A stretch of DNA of 64,000 nucleotides from Asanoa ferruginea (GCF_003387075.1 NZ_QUMQ01000001.1:4650001-4714000); one strand, 5' to 3'. Shown: positions 9,155 through 18,680, counted from the first letter of the stretch. Program-made: numbers and translations. The notes: generated by a model not told the origin, from the sequence alone.

Positions 9155-10695
9155 TGACCGCAGCTCTGTCTGACGCGGTCGGCGGTGGGGCTCGCGCCCT
9201 GCCGCCGGCCGTGGCGGCTAACCAGATCACCAAACGCTTCGGCGCGACGACCGCCCTGGCCGACGTGAGCGTGGCGATCCGGCCCGGCGAGACACACGCC
9301 CTGGTCGGGCGCAACGGCGCCGGCAAGTCGACGCTGGTCTCGGTGCTCACCGGGCTGCACCGGGCCGACGAGGGCACCGTGTCGTTCAACGGCGAGCCGG
9401 CGCCCGCGCCGGCCGACCGCGACGGCTGGCGCCGCCAGGTCGCCTGCGTCTACCAGCGCTCGACCATCATCCCGACGCTGACGGTGGCGGAGAATCTCTT
9501 CCTCAACCGGCAGACCGATCGTGGCTTTATCCGCTGGGGTGGGCTGCGGCGGCGGGCGGGTGCGCTGCTCGAGGAATACGGCGTCGCGGTCGACCCGGCC
9601 GCGCTGGCCGGCGACCTCAACGTCGAGCAGCGCCAACTCGTCGAGATCGCCCGGGCGCTCTCGCTGGGCACCCGCTTCATCATCCTCGACGAGCCGACCG
9701 CCCGGCTCGACGCGACCGCCATCGAGCGCCTGTTCGTCCGGCTGCGGTCGCTGTCGGCCTCCGGCGTGACGATGCTGTTCATCTCGCACCACCTGCGCGA
9801 GGTCTACGAGGTGTGCGACACCGTGACCGTGCTCCGCGACGCCCGCTGGGTGCTCACCGAGCCGGTCTCGGCGGTCAGCCACGACCAACTCGTCGCGGCG
9901 ATGACCGGCGAGGCCGTCGGGCTGACCGAGGTCGCGCCGCGCGAGGTGCCGCCCGGCGACAGCGTGCTGTCGTTGCGGGGGTTGACGCTCGCTGACGCCT
10001 ACACGGGAATCGATCTGGAGCTGCGAGCCGGCGAGATCGTCGGCGTCACGGGTTCGGGCAGCAGTGGCAAGGTCTCGCTCGCCGAGACGGTCGGCGGGCT
10101 GCGGCGCGCCGACAGCGGCACGGTCTCCGTCGGCACTCTACCGGTCGGTGCCGGTGTGCCCGCGGCGCTCAAGGCGGGCATCGGGCTGGTTCCGGAAGAC
10201 CGGCACCGCGAAGGCCTCGTGCCTCTGCTGTCGGTGGCGGAGAACGCGACCCTGCCGATCGCCGACCGGCTGGGACCCGCGAGCGTGGTGTTGCCGGCCC
10301 GGCGCACCGCTGCGGCCGAAGCGATGATCAAGAAGTACGACATCCGCACCGAGAGTCCGGCCGCGCCGGTATCCAGCCTCTCCGGCGGCAACGCGCAGAA
10401 GGTCGTGCTGGCCCGCGCGCTGTCCACCGAGCCGCGGGTGCTCGTGCTGATCAACCCGACCGCGGGTGTCGACGTGCGCTCCAAGGAGTCGCTGCTCGGC
10501 GCGGTGCGGTCGGCGGCCGACCAGGGGACCGGCGTGCTGATGGTCTCCGACGAACTCGACGACCTGCGGCACTGCGACCGCGTGCTGGTCATGTTCCACG
10601 GCCGCGTGACGGCCACACTGGCCCACGGCTGGGACGACGCACAGGTCGTCGCCGCGGTCGAGGGTGTTTCTGCTGCAGAAGGAGCGGAGTCATGA
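9154..10695 (+). CDS. Sugar ABC transporter ATPase (RbsA/MglA type), second nucleotide-binding domain degenerate
   Basis: 513 residues from ATG 9154, overlapping the previous stop by one base; GTG 9151 is a possible alternative. Two ABC domains lie in tandem. Domain 1 has an intact Walker A (GRNGAGKST) and Walker B (IILDEPTARLD), with a weak signature (LNVEQRQ). Domain 2 keeps the signature (LSGGNAQKV), but Walker A reads GSGSSGKVS and the Walker B region reads VLVLINPTAGVD, so the usual Asp-Glu pair is Ile-Asn. Degenerate Walker A in domain 2 is common in this family; loss of the catalytic Glu as well leaves domain 1 as the probable sole ATPase site. It energises the permease that follows. 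Confidence 0.9.
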   Translation: MTAALSDAVGGGARALPPAVAANQITKRFGATTALADVSVAIRPGETHALVGRNGAGKSTLVSVLTGLHRADEGTVSFNGEPAPAPADRDGWRRQVACVYQRSTIIPTLTVAENLFLNRQTDRGFIRWGGLRRRAGALLEEYGVAVDPAALAGDLNVEQRQLVEIARALSLGTRFIILDEPTARLDATAIERLFVRLRSLSASGVTMLFISHHLREVYEVCDTVTVLRDARWVLTEPVSAVSHDQLVAAMTGEAVGLTEVAPREVPPGDSVLSLRGLTLADAYTGIDLELRAGEIVGVTGSGSSGKVSLAETVGGLRRADSGTVSVGTLPVGAGVPAALKAGIGLVPEDRHREGLVPLLSVAENATLPIADRLGPASVVLPARRTAAAEAMIKKYDIRTESPAAPVSSLSGGNAQKVVLARALSTEPRVLVLINPTAGVDVRSKESLLGAVRSAADQGTGVLMVSDELDDLRHCDRVLVMFHGRVTATLAHGWDDAQVVAAVEGVSAAEGAES

Positions 10696-11720
10696 GCGGC
10701 ACGACCACCACGGCACCGCCGTCGACGCCGGCGGAGCCGGCTGCGCGGCGGCTGACGGGGCCTCGGCTGGCGCGGATGCGGGACCTGGCACTCGTACCCG
10801 CGATCATCGTTCTGGTCCTGGTTGGTGCCTTGATCGATCCGGTGTTCCTGAGCAGCGCCAACATCACCAACGTGCTGCAACAGCAGACCGAGTTGTCGCT
10901 GCTGGTGCTGGCCGAGGCGATCATCCTGATCGGCGGCCGGTTCGACCTGTCGCTCGAGTCGACCGTCGGCCTCGCACCGGCGCTCGGCGTGGCCCTGGTC
11001 ATTCCGGCCGCCAGCAACGGCATCGGCACCGAATGGTCCTCGGCCCTGGCGATCCCGATCTGCCTGCTGGTCGGCCTGGCCATCGGCGCGTTCAACGGCC
11101 TGCTGATCCTGCGGTTCGGGCTCTCGGCGTTCATCGTCACGCTCGGCATGCTGATCGTGCTGCGCGGCCTCCAGATCGGCATCACCGGCGGCCAGAACCT
11201 GTTCGAGTTGCCGGAGTCGGTGCTCTACCTGGGCAACGCCCTCTGGCTGGGCCTGCCGGCCTCGATCTGGATCTGCGCCATCCTGTTCGCGATCGGCATC
11301 GCGGTGCTCGGCTTCTTCAGGCACGGGCGCGCGGTGTACGCCATCGGCGGCAACCGTGACGCCGCCCGCGCGGCCGGCATCCGGGCCGACCGGGTGATGT
11401 GGATCGTGTTCATCGTCGGCGGCGTGCTCGCGGCCCTCGCCGGCCTGCTGATGACCGGCCGGCTCGGTTCGGTCGCGGCAGCACAGGGCGACGGCATGAT
11501 CTTCACGGTGTTCGCGGCGGCCGTGATCGGCGGGGTCAGCATGGAGGGCGGCAAGGGCACGCTGTTCGGCGCGCTGTGCGGCGTCATCGTGCTCGGCCTG
11601 ATCAACAACATCCTCACGCTCGCCGGCGTCTCGGCACAGTGGATCCAGGCCATCTACGGCCTGATCATCCTGGTGGCGCTGATGCTCGCCCGGTTGACGA
11701 CCGGTAAGGCCCAGGACTGA
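10692..11720 (+). CDS. Sugar ABC transporter permease (RbsC type)
   Basis: 342 residues, overlapping the ATPase gene by four bases (ATGA). A short charged N-terminus precedes eight to ten hydrophobic segments of the BPD_transp_2 family. Recognisable stretches are LIDPVFLSSANITNVLQQQTELSLLVLAEAIILIGGRFDLSLES and the late GGVSMEGGKGTLFGALCGV loop typical of ribose-class permeases (quoted in part). It forms the membrane channel with the preceding ATPase and binding protein. Confidence 0.91.
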   Translation: MSGTTTTAPPSTPAEPAARRLTGPRLARMRDLALVPAIIVLVLVGALIDPVFLSSANITNVLQQQTELSLLVLAEAIILIGGRFDLSLESTVGLAPALGVALVIPAASNGIGTEWSSALAIPICLLVGLAIGAFNGLLILRFGLSAFIVTLGMLIVLRGLQIGITGGQNLFELPESVLYLGNALWLGLPASIWICAILFAIGIAVLGFFRHGRAVYAIGGNRDAARAAGIRADRVMWIVFIVGGVLAALAGLLMTGRLGSVAAAQGDGMIFTVFAAAVIGGVSMEGGKGTLFGALCGVIVLGLINNILTLAGVSAQWIQAIYGLIILVALMLARLTTGKAQD

Positions 11721-11729
11721 GGTGATCGC

Positions 11730-12401
11730 GTGGCGTTGACCGACGAAGCCATCGACAAGATCAAGGAGATGATCGTCTCCGGGGCGCTCGGCCCCGGAGA
11801 CCGGCTACCCAAGGAGGCCGATCTCGCCGAGCGGCTCGGGCTGTCTCGCAACTCGTTGCGCGAGGCGGTCAAGGCGCTGTCCATCATCAAGGTGCTCGAC
11901 GTGCGGCAGGGCGACGGCACCTACGTCACCAGCCTCTCGCCCGACCTGCTGCTCGAGTCGCTGAGCTTCGTGGTCGACTTCCACCGCGACGACACCGTGC
12001 TCCAGTTCCTCGAGGTCCGCCGGATCCTGGAGCCGGCCGCCACGGCGCTGGCCTCGCGGCGGATGAACGATGCCGACATCGCGAAGCTGCAACGGGTGCT
12101 CGACGAGTTGGGTGCGTCTCCCTCGGTGGAGGCGCTGGTCGCCAACGACCTCGAGTTCCACCGGGCGATCGCGGCCGGCTCGGGCAACGCGGCGCTGTGC
12201 TCGCTGATCGACGGCCTCTCCGGGCCGACCACCCGCGCGCGGATCTGGCGGGGGCTCACCCAGGAGGGTGCGGTCGACAAGACCCGCGAGCAGCACCAGG
12301 CGATCGTCGACGCGATCGCCGCCCGCGAGCCCGAACTCGCCCGATCGTGGGCGACCGTGCACATCGCGGGTGTCGAGGAGTGGTTGCGACAGGCCCTTTG
12401 A
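11730..12401 (+). CDS. FadR-family (FCD-type GntR) transcriptional regulator
   Basis: 223 residues, GTG start 9 bp after the permease stop. Residues 1-70 are a winged helix (IVSGALGPGDRLPKEADLAERLGLSRNSLREA, quoted in parts: GDRLPKEADLAERLG, SRNSLREAVK). Residues 80-220 are an FCD ligand domain with likely metal-binding His in EFHRAIA, EQHQAI and TVHI. As the last gene of the fuconate dehydratase-importer operon it is probably its local regulator, binding a sugar acid or sugar. The palindrome at 6686-6710 is a candidate target. Confidence 0.88.
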   Translation: MALTDEAIDKIKEMIVSGALGPGDRLPKEADLAERLGLSRNSLREAVKALSIIKVLDVRQGDGTYVTSLSPDLLLESLSFVVDFHRDDTVLQFLEVRRILEPAATALASRRMNDADIAKLQRVLDELGASPSVEALVANDLEFHRAIAAGSGNAALCSLIDGLSGPTTRARIWRGLTQEGAVDKTREQHQAIVDAIAAREPELARSWATVHIAGVEEWLRQAL

Positions 12402-12515
12402 CCTGCCGTGTACGTCGTTCGGCGTACTGTCGGATACTCCCTGTCGAGTACGAACCTGTCACAGCCCGGTCATAGAGTCATCGCGTCCGACACAGACTCT
12501 TCGAACGGGGTTCCG

Positions 12516-12980
12516 ATGCGCTCGTTGTTCATCTGGCTGTCCAGATTGATCGCGCTCGCCGTGGTGCTCCAGGTGCTGTTCGTCGCCTGGGGCGCGTTCG
12601 ACATCTTCAAGAACGCGGGCGACGGCGTCGCGTTCACCGAAGACACCGACGCCAACGTCGGCCAGATGCTGCACTCGGTCGTCGGCATGATGGTCATCCC
12701 CGCGCTGGCGCTGATCTTCGGCATCGTCTCGTTCTTCGCCAAGGTCCCCGGCGGCGTGGCGCGCGCCTGGATCACGGTCGGCCTCGTCGTGCTCCAGATC
12801 GTGCTGGCCTTCGTGTCCTTCAGCGCGCCCGTGGTGGGCATGCTGCACGCCCTCAACGCGTTCGCGATCGCGGGCATCGCCGGCATGGCCGGCAGCCGTG
12901 CCTCCCGTGCGTCCAGCCCTGACACCTCCGTCGCCGCCCCCGTCGGGAGCAGCGACCCAGGGGTCACCGCGGGCGCATGA
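12516..12980 (+). CDS. Small four-helix membrane protein, probably DUF6220 family
   Basis: 154 residues from ATG 12516; the frame is open further upstream but that part is hydrophilic and lacks a ribosome site. Four hydrophobic helices are visible (LIALAVVLQVLFVAWGAF, MLHSVVGMMVIPALALIFGI, ARAWITVGLVVLQIVLAFVSF, GMLHALNAFAIAGIAGMAG). The tail is Ser/Ala/Pro rich. It overlaps the multicopper oxidase gene by four bases (ATGA), so the two are translationally coupled and probably act together at the membrane. Family assignment is from memory of similar actinobacterial proteins and is tentative; function is unknown. Confidence 0.75.
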   Translation: MRSLFIWLSRLIALAVVLQVLFVAWGAFDIFKNAGDGVAFTEDTDANVGQMLHSVVGMMVIPALALIFGIVSFFAKVPGGVARAWITVGLVVLQIVLAFVSFSAPVVGMLHALNAFAIAGIAGMAGSRASRASSPDTSVAAPVGSSDPGVTAGA

Positions 12981-14551
12981 CGGCGCTTGACGACCCGGCC
13001 GAGCAGGCGACAAGCTCGGCCGGGGCGCACGACCATGCCCTTTTCCCTTCTGACCCGGCGCAGTCGTCCGGCGGTGCGGAGGCCGCCGGGCGTCGAAGCT
13101 GGGTCCGCCACCTCACCCGCTGGGGTGCGATCGGGTTGTCGCTGATCCTGGTGGGCACGCTCGGCTACCTCTGGTTCGACAGCCGGGTCCCGTCGACCTA
13201 TTCGGTGCTCGAGATGGGCTACGCCGACTACGGCGGCGGCGCCGTTCCCCTGGCCGGGCACCAGCATGCCGGGGGAGTGAGCGTCGCAACCTTGACCGGC
13301 CCGTCTTCGGGAACGCCGGCGGTGACGGCGACGTTGACCGCGCGCGAGGAGTCGTTCTCGCTGGCTTCGGGGGAGCGGGTCGACGGCTTCACGCTCAACC
13401 ACGCGTCGCCGGGTCCGGAGATCCGCGCGAAGGTCGGCGACCTGGTCCAGGTCGACCTGGTCAACGAGTCGGTGCCCGACGGTGTGGCGCTGCACTGGCA
13501 CGGCGTGCGGGTGCCCAACGCCGAAGACGGTGTCGCCGGGGTGACCCAGGACGCGGTGCCGGTCGGCGGGCGGCACACCTACCGGTTCGTCGTGCACGAT
13601 GCCGGCACCTACTGGTACCACTCCCATCAGGTGTCCCACGAACAGGTGAAAGGCGGCTTGTTCGGCGCCCTGGTGGTCGACGCGGCCCCCTCCGACGTCG
13701 TGGCCCAGGTGCACACCTACGACGGCCGGCGCACGGTGCAGGGCGCGACCGGGGAGCGGCCGATCCCGGCGCCGGCCGGGGTGCCCACCCGGCTGCGGCT
13801 GATCAACACCGACAACGGGCCGCTGCCGGTGTCGGTGACCGGGGCGCCCTACCGGGTGCTCGCGGTCGACGGCCACGACCTGCACGGCCCGACCGACATC
13901 ACCGACCGGCGGCTGGTGATCGCGGCCGGCGGTCGCGCCGACCTCTCGGTCACGCCACCGGCCGGAGGCGGCGCCGTCCGGGTCGACCTCGGCGCCGGCT
14001 CGTCGCTGGTGGTCGGTCCCGCGGGCGCGTCGGCGCCGGCCGCGGTCAACCCGGAGGCGGTGGTCGACCTGCTGACCTACGGCACGCCGGCCCCGGTCGA
14101 CCTGGACACGTCACACTTCGACCGCGACTTCGCGTTGAGCATTGGCCGGTCGCCCGGCTTCCTCGACGGCCGCCCCGGGCTGTGGTGGACGATGAACGGC
14201 CACCTCTACCCCGACGTGCCGATGTTCATGGTGCGCACCGGCGACATCGTCAAGATGACGATCAGCAACGACTCGGGCGAGGTGCACCCGATGCACCTGC
14301 ACGGCCACGTAGCCCTGGTGTTGTCCCGCAACGGTGTGGCGACCAGCGGCAGTCCATGGTGGACCGACTCGCTCGACGTCGACGACGGCGAAACCTACGT
14401 GATCGCCTTCAAGGCCGATAATCCCGGCATCTGGCTCGACCACTGCCACAACCTGCCCCACGCCACCGACGGGATGATCGCCCACCTGGCATACGAGGGA
14501 TATACGACTCCCTACGTAATCGGAGGAAAGGCCGACAACGCGCCCGAGTGA
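12977..14551 (+). CDS. Membrane-anchored multicopper oxidase
   Basis: 524 residues. After about 40 cytoplasmic residues comes one membrane helix (WGAIGLSLILVGTLGYLWF). The copper-binding motifs are complete: LHWHG and YWYHSHQ for the first His pairs, HPMHLHGH for the third, and HCHNLPHATDGM carrying the type-1 Cys, His and axial Met. The cupredoxin domains therefore face outward. By family it oxidises metals or phenolics and reduces oxygen to water. It is coupled to the small membrane protein upstream. Its stop codon (14549-14551) directly abuts the stop codon of the converging GGDEF-EAL gene, leaving no room for a terminator between them. Substrate is unknown. Confidence 0.92.
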   Translation: MTALDDPAEQATSSAGAHDHALFPSDPAQSSGGAEAAGRRSWVRHLTRWGAIGLSLILVGTLGYLWFDSRVPSTYSVLEMGYADYGGGAVPLAGHQHAGGVSVATLTGPSSGTPAVTATLTAREESFSLASGERVDGFTLNHASPGPEIRAKVGDLVQVDLVNESVPDGVALHWHGVRVPNAEDGVAGVTQDAVPVGGRHTYRFVVHDAGTYWYHSHQVSHEQVKGGLFGALVVDAAPSDVVAQVHTYDGRRTVQGATGERPIPAPAGVPTRLRLINTDNGPLPVSVTGAPYRVLAVDGHDLHGPTDITDRRLVIAAGGRADLSVTPPAGGGAVRVDLGAGSSLVVGPAGASAPAAVNPEAVVDLLTYGTPAPVDLDTSHFDRDFALSIGRSPGFLDGRPGLWWTMNGHLYPDVPMFMVRTGDIVKMTISNDSGEVHPMHLHGHVALVLSRNGVATSGSPWWTDSLDVDDGETYVIAFKADNPGIWLDHCHNLPHATDGMIAHLAYEGYTTPYVIGGKADNAPE

Positions 14552-17401
14552 TCATTCTCGGTCGGCGCGGGGGAGGGCGACGCTGGCGTCACTCTCGATG
14601 CGGATTCGGGCGACCAGTTCGACCCCGTCGGCGCCGCGTGCGCCGTCGCCCGTCGGCTCGGTCGCGTCGGTCGCCGAGCGGCGGCGGTTTTTGACCGGGA
14701 CGCGCGGCACCGGGTGAGTGGGCGGGGCGGGCGGTTCGAGGCCACGACCCGCGTTGCCGCGGCTCGGCGCAACCGGCTTGGCGTCGGTGGCGGGGGCTTC
14801 CGGTGCTGCGGTCTCGGCTCCCGGCCGGACGTCTTCGCCCTCGTGCTGGTCGGCGGCGTTGGTGTTCGCCGCGGCCCGGTCGACCCCGACCCGCGGTGCG
14901 TTGCCGTTGCCGGTGGGGGTCGGGCGGCGAACGCCGTTGGCCGTCTTGGGCTCGGCGGGGATCGGGTCGAGGAGACGGCGGGCCAGGTCGCCGTTGGCTT
15001 CGGTGGGTGCGGCACCCAGACCGGGCACCGGGCGGGGGATCGGTTCGGCGTCGCGAGCCAGGGCGCCACCTCGGCCGATGGTCGCGGGGCGGCGGAGGCG
15101 CGCGAAGGTCTCCGGGTCCTGCGGTCGGCCCCACAGCCAGCCCTGGCCGTAGACGACGCCGAGCGCCTGGAGCACGTCGCGCTGGGACTGGGTCTGCACG
15201 CCCTCGGCGACCACGCTCAGGCCCAGCGCCGAACTCATCGCGACCACCGCGCGGACGATCTCTTCGTCTTCCGGGTTGGTGCCGAGGCCGCCGACGAACG
15301 CCCGGTCGATCTTCACACCGGTGACCGGGTGGCGGCGGAGGTAGCCCAGCGCCGAAAAGCCGGTGCCGAAGTCGTCGACGACGAGGCGGACGCCCAGGCC
15401 GCGCAGATCCGCCATCACCTGGTCGGTGACCTGCGAACCGTCGACCATGACCGACTCGGTGATCTCCAGCATCACCGACGAGCCGTCGAGGCCGTGCTCG
15501 ACCAGCGCTTCGGCCAGCTCGCCGGACAGGCGGGGGTCGCGGAGCTGGCGCGGTGACACGTTGATCGACAACCAGAAGTCGTCGGCGACCACGTCGTTCT
15601 GGCGCCACTCGGCGAGCTGGCGGAGCCCCTCGCGCATCACCCAGCGGCCCAGGTCGGTGATCAGCCCGGTTTCCTCGGCGACCGGGATGAACTTGGTCGG
15701 GGCGATCGTCCCCTTCGTCGGGTGCTCCCACCGGATCAGCGCCTCGACCCCGGCGAGGCGCGCACCGCTCATCCGGACGATCGGCTGGTAGGCGAGGCGG
15801 AGCTGGTCGTGCGCGAGCGCATGGCGCAGGGCGAGCTCGATGTCGATCCGGTCGCGTACCCGGTCATGCATGGTCGAATCGAACAGCACCCAGCCACCGC
15901 GGCCCTCGGCCTTCGCCTGATACATCGCGGTGTCCGCGTCACGCAGCAGCCCCTCGCCGGTGACCATGACGGGGCCGGCGGCTTGCGGGCCGCGTACGAC
16001 GTCGGTCATCCCGGTCTTCGAAACCGGCACTGCGGCGGAACTGGCGATGCCGATCGACCCGGACACCACCACGTCGGACGCGGTCGCCTTGAGCGGCAGT
16101 GTGAGGCTGGCCAGGATCCGCTCGGCGAGCGCGACCGCCTCGTCGGGCGTGCTCTGGTTGGCGATCACGAACTCGTCGCCGCCGACCCGTGCCACAGCGG
16201 CGCCGGCCGGCACCGTGCGGCGCAGCCGGCGGGCCACCTCGACGATCACCCGGTCGCCGGCGTAGTGCCCCCACGAGTCGTTGACCAGCTTGAACCCGTC
16301 GAGGTCGAGGAAGAAGAGCCACAGGGGCCGGTCGGGGTCGGCAGGCCGGGCGAGCAGCTGCCCGACGTGGTCGACGAGCAGCGCGCGGTTGGGCAGCGCG
16401 GTCAAGTGGTCGTGCGTGGCCTGGTATTCGTATTCGCGCTGCGCGGCCGCGTAGGCCTGCACCGCGGAAACCGCCCGCAACAGCAGCAACGCGACCATCA
16501 GCGCGCCGCCGACGGCCAGGACGATGCGGTCGAGCGTGGTCTGGTTGGGGATCGCCGCGGTCAGCACGAACGGGACCGCGAGCGCCGGGATGATCAGCAG
16601 CAACCGGCGCCAGGACCAAGCTTGGACAGGCAAGGGGGTACGCCGGCCGATGTCGCGCATCGACGGGTGCAGCGCGCAGGCGCCGATCAGCACGAAGCCG
16701 AGGACGAAGGGCAGGTCGATCAGGCGGTTGCCGTTGAGCGTGCCGTTGACGCCGATGATGGCGTAGCCGATGTCGCCCACCAGCAACAAGACCATCGAAC
16801 CGATGAGCATGAGGTAGCTGGGGCCGCGGATCGAGGTGGTGAAGGCGACGTTGGCGACCAGCAGAACCAGCACCAGGTCGAGGAGCGGATAAAGCCCCGC
16901 GACGGTGGACACGGCGGCGGAGCGGTTCTCGATGCCGGCGGCCGGCATCGAGAAGAGCAAGGCGAAAATCAACCCCGCGCCGATCCCGAGCAGCAACCCG
17001 TCGATGATCGCGTGCCGCTTGGGCCCGTGTTTGACGGTCAGGAAGCCGATCAATGCGGCGAACATGAACGCATATCCGGGCAGCGTGAACGCGTCGCCGG
17101 CAAGTTCGGTCGCCCCGCTCTGCTCGGTCGACCACGGCCGAATGGCCGCACCGACCACGAAGAGCACGGAGGCTATAGCGAGCAGAGTCCAGGGCCAACG
17201 CGGCCGCGCCCGAAACCGACGCGGCCCGACGATCAGCGCGGCGGCCGCGCCCAAACCAACGACGGCGAACGTGACGTCATTGGCCACGGTGCCGTCGGTG
17301 AGCAGATATGCGATTGCGGCAAGCAGTCCGACCAGGACGAACACCCCGGCCGGCAAAGCGGAGGCCAGCGTCTTCGAGCCGGCCGAGACCGCACGTGGCA
17401 T
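14552..17401 (-). CDS. Membrane GGDEF-EAL protein (cyclic di-GMP turnover)
   Basis: 949 residues from the ATG at 17401, preceded by AGGGGGCG; an upstream GTG/ATG extension to 17467 lacks such a site. About eight to nine membrane helices occupy residues 10-300. A GGDEF domain follows at about 325-490 with the intact motif VGGDEFVIA, then an EAL domain at about 520-765 with EALIRWEHP, NVSPRQL, ITESVM, DDFGTGFSAL, VKIDRAFV and AEGVQT, so both activities look possible. The last 150 residues are a Pro/Gly/Ala/Arg-rich, probably disordered tail, absent from most family members. It would make and/or degrade cyclic di-GMP at the membrane. Confidence 0.92.
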   Translation of the reverse strand: MPRAVSAGSKTLASALPAGVFVLVGLLAAIAYLLTDGTVANDVTFAVVGLGAAAALIVGPRRFRARPRWPWTLLAIASVLFVVGAAIRPWSTEQSGATELAGDAFTLPGYAFMFAALIGFLTVKHGPKRHAIIDGLLLGIGAGLIFALLFSMPAAGIENRSAAVSTVAGLYPLLDLVLVLLVANVAFTTSIRGPSYLMLIGSMVLLLVGDIGYAIIGVNGTLNGNRLIDLPFVLGFVLIGACALHPSMRDIGRRTPLPVQAWSWRRLLLIIPALAVPFVLTAAIPNQTTLDRIVLAVGGALMVALLLLRAVSAVQAYAAAQREYEYQATHDHLTALPNRALLVDHVGQLLARPADPDRPLWLFFLDLDGFKLVNDSWGHYAGDRVIVEVARRLRRTVPAGAAVARVGGDEFVIANQSTPDEAVALAERILASLTLPLKATASDVVVSGSIGIASSAAVPVSKTGMTDVVRGPQAAGPVMVTGEGLLRDADTAMYQAKAEGRGGWVLFDSTMHDRVRDRIDIELALRHALAHDQLRLAYQPIVRMSGARLAGVEALIRWEHPTKGTIAPTKFIPVAEETGLITDLGRWVMREGLRQLAEWRQNDVVADDFWLSINVSPRQLRDPRLSGELAEALVEHGLDGSSVMLEITESVMVDGSQVTDQVMADLRGLGVRLVVDDFGTGFSALGYLRRHPVTGVKIDRAFVGGLGTNPEDEEIVRAVVAMSSALGLSVVAEGVQTQSQRDVLQALGVVYGQGWLWGRPQDPETFARLRRPATIGRGGALARDAEPIPRPVPGLGAAPTEANGDLARRLLDPIPAEPKTANGVRRPTPTGNGNAPRVGVDRAAANTNAADQHEGEDVRPGAETAAPEAPATDAKPVAPSRGNAGRGLEPPAPPTHPVPRVPVKNRRRSATDATEPTGDGARGADGVELVARIRIESDASVALPRADRE

Positions 17402-17616
17402 CTCATCGCCCCCTGCGCGGACTTCCGGCGAAGTTACCCAGCGAACCACGACTGTAGCAGGGCCCATTGGCGCTAAGTGATGGTTCTTCGCGTTTGTCAG
17501 CCAGATTCACCAAGGTGCTGCCGAGTGAGCAGTTTTGGTCTCACGCACGGGACTCACGTGATTACCGTGAGGTGGCCCATGAGGTCCGCGTGACCGACGA
17601 TCAGCCTGTGTTCTGT

Positions 17617-18210
17617 CTACTGTGGCCGCCCATGCCGCACGAGCTCCTTGATGGCGGTGGTCGATGGTGCCGAGTCAAGCGCTCGGAGCGTGCCCCCGTT
17701 GCCGAGCCAACGCTGCGCGGCCCGCGCATCGCCGCCGGCAGACAGCCCGCCGGCGATGAGCAACGGCAGCGTGACCGCGTAGCGGGGCACCATATGCGCG
17801 GGAAACCGGTGCGCCAACCGTGCGACGGCGGTGGCAACCCGGATGGCGTGCTCATTCCCCGGCGGCACGCCCGCGCGGTCCTGCTCAGCGGCCAACCACC
17901 GCCAGCCGTGCGCCGCGTCGCATTGTTCGCAACCGACCGCACCGGCCCCGAGCGCCGCACCGCAAGCCGAACAGGTTGTATGCGCGAGAGCGGCATCCAT
18001 GACCCGCCACCCAACCCCACGCGGGTCAGCAGCGACTGTGGCAGCGAACGCCGGCACGTCGTCATCCCCTACGTCGTAGTCACGCAGCGCCCGCAGCCAG
18101 GCCCTCCCGATGTCATCGTCAATCCACCGCAAACAGGCCACACACGACGGCGCCCGCCCCGGCCGCCGCCACCCACACCCCACGCAACGTGGCAACGGTC
18201 GCAGATCCAT
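17617..18210 (-). CDS. Hypothetical protein with two zinc-ribbon-like CxxC pairs
   Basis: 197 residues. Two Cys clusters are visible: CVGCGW...CVAC near residues 9-29 and CSACGAALGAGAVGCEQC near 80-97, each suited to bind zinc. The remainder is Ala/Arg-rich helix without a recognised fold. It is separated by 215 bp from the start of the GGDEF-EAL gene on the same strand; I see no clear promoter or terminator in that gap. Function not recognised. Confidence 0.7.
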   Translation of the reverse strand: MDLRPLPRCVGCGWRRPGRAPSCVACLRWIDDDIGRAWLRALRDYDVGDDDVPAFAATVAADPRGVGWRVMDAALAHTTCSACGAALGAGAVGCEQCDAAHGWRWLAAEQDRAGVPPGNEHAIRVATAVARLAHRFPAHMVPRYAVTLPLLIAGGLSAGGDARAAQRWLGNGGTLRALDSAPSTTAIKELVRHGRPQ

Positions 18211-18239
18211 TCGGTGATGCTCCCAGAAACAGCAAGGGG

Positions 18240-18600
18240 TGACTTTGTGGCGAACGCGCCCTCATTCGGACGCGGTGTTGCCCGCGACGCATCTTGCCAA
18301 GAAGCGGCTTCGCCTGCGACGTGTGAACATGCTCGTGACGGGGCTTCGCGCGACGCGGCGTCGCCTGCGAGGTGGCCTTGCCGGCGATGTGGCTTTGTTC
18401 GTGACGCGGCTTCGCCTGCGACGCGGCTCCGCCTGGCGACGCGGCTCCGCCTGGCGACGCGGCTTCGCCTGATGCGGCCTTGGCTGCGAGGTGGCCTTGC
18501 CGGCGATGTGGCTTTGTTCGTGACGCGGCTTCGCCTGCGACGCGGCTCCGCCTGGCGACGCGGCTTCGCCTGATGCGGCCTTGGCTGCGAGGCGGCTTGC
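18240..18600. repeat. Nested tandem repeat: 101/119-bp units built of 18-bp subunits
   Basis: The segment starting CTGCGAGGTGGCCTTGCCGG occurs at 18365 and again at 18484, and a degenerate start occurs at 18585, giving periods of 119 and 101 bp. The 18-bp difference is one extra copy of CGACGCGGCTCCGCCTGG in the first unit. Similar 15-18 bp GACGCGGCTTCGCCTG pieces extend left to about 18300. Open frames through it give low-complexity TRLRLA-type strings and have no ribosome site, so I treat the zone as non-coding. It opens the 800-bp gene-free stretch 18211-19014. Confidence 0.8.
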
Positions 18601-18680
18601 TCGCGGTGCGGCTCTGCCTGCAGCGCGAAGGACGGCCAGGTCATGGCCCGGCCGCAGACAAAGGATGCCTCACAACCTCG

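Noticed and set aside
17467-18573. A 368-codon plus-strand frame through the zinc-ribbon gene and the repeat zone.
   Set aside because: It runs antisense to a gene with clear Cys motifs and ends in repeat-derived TRLRLA strings.
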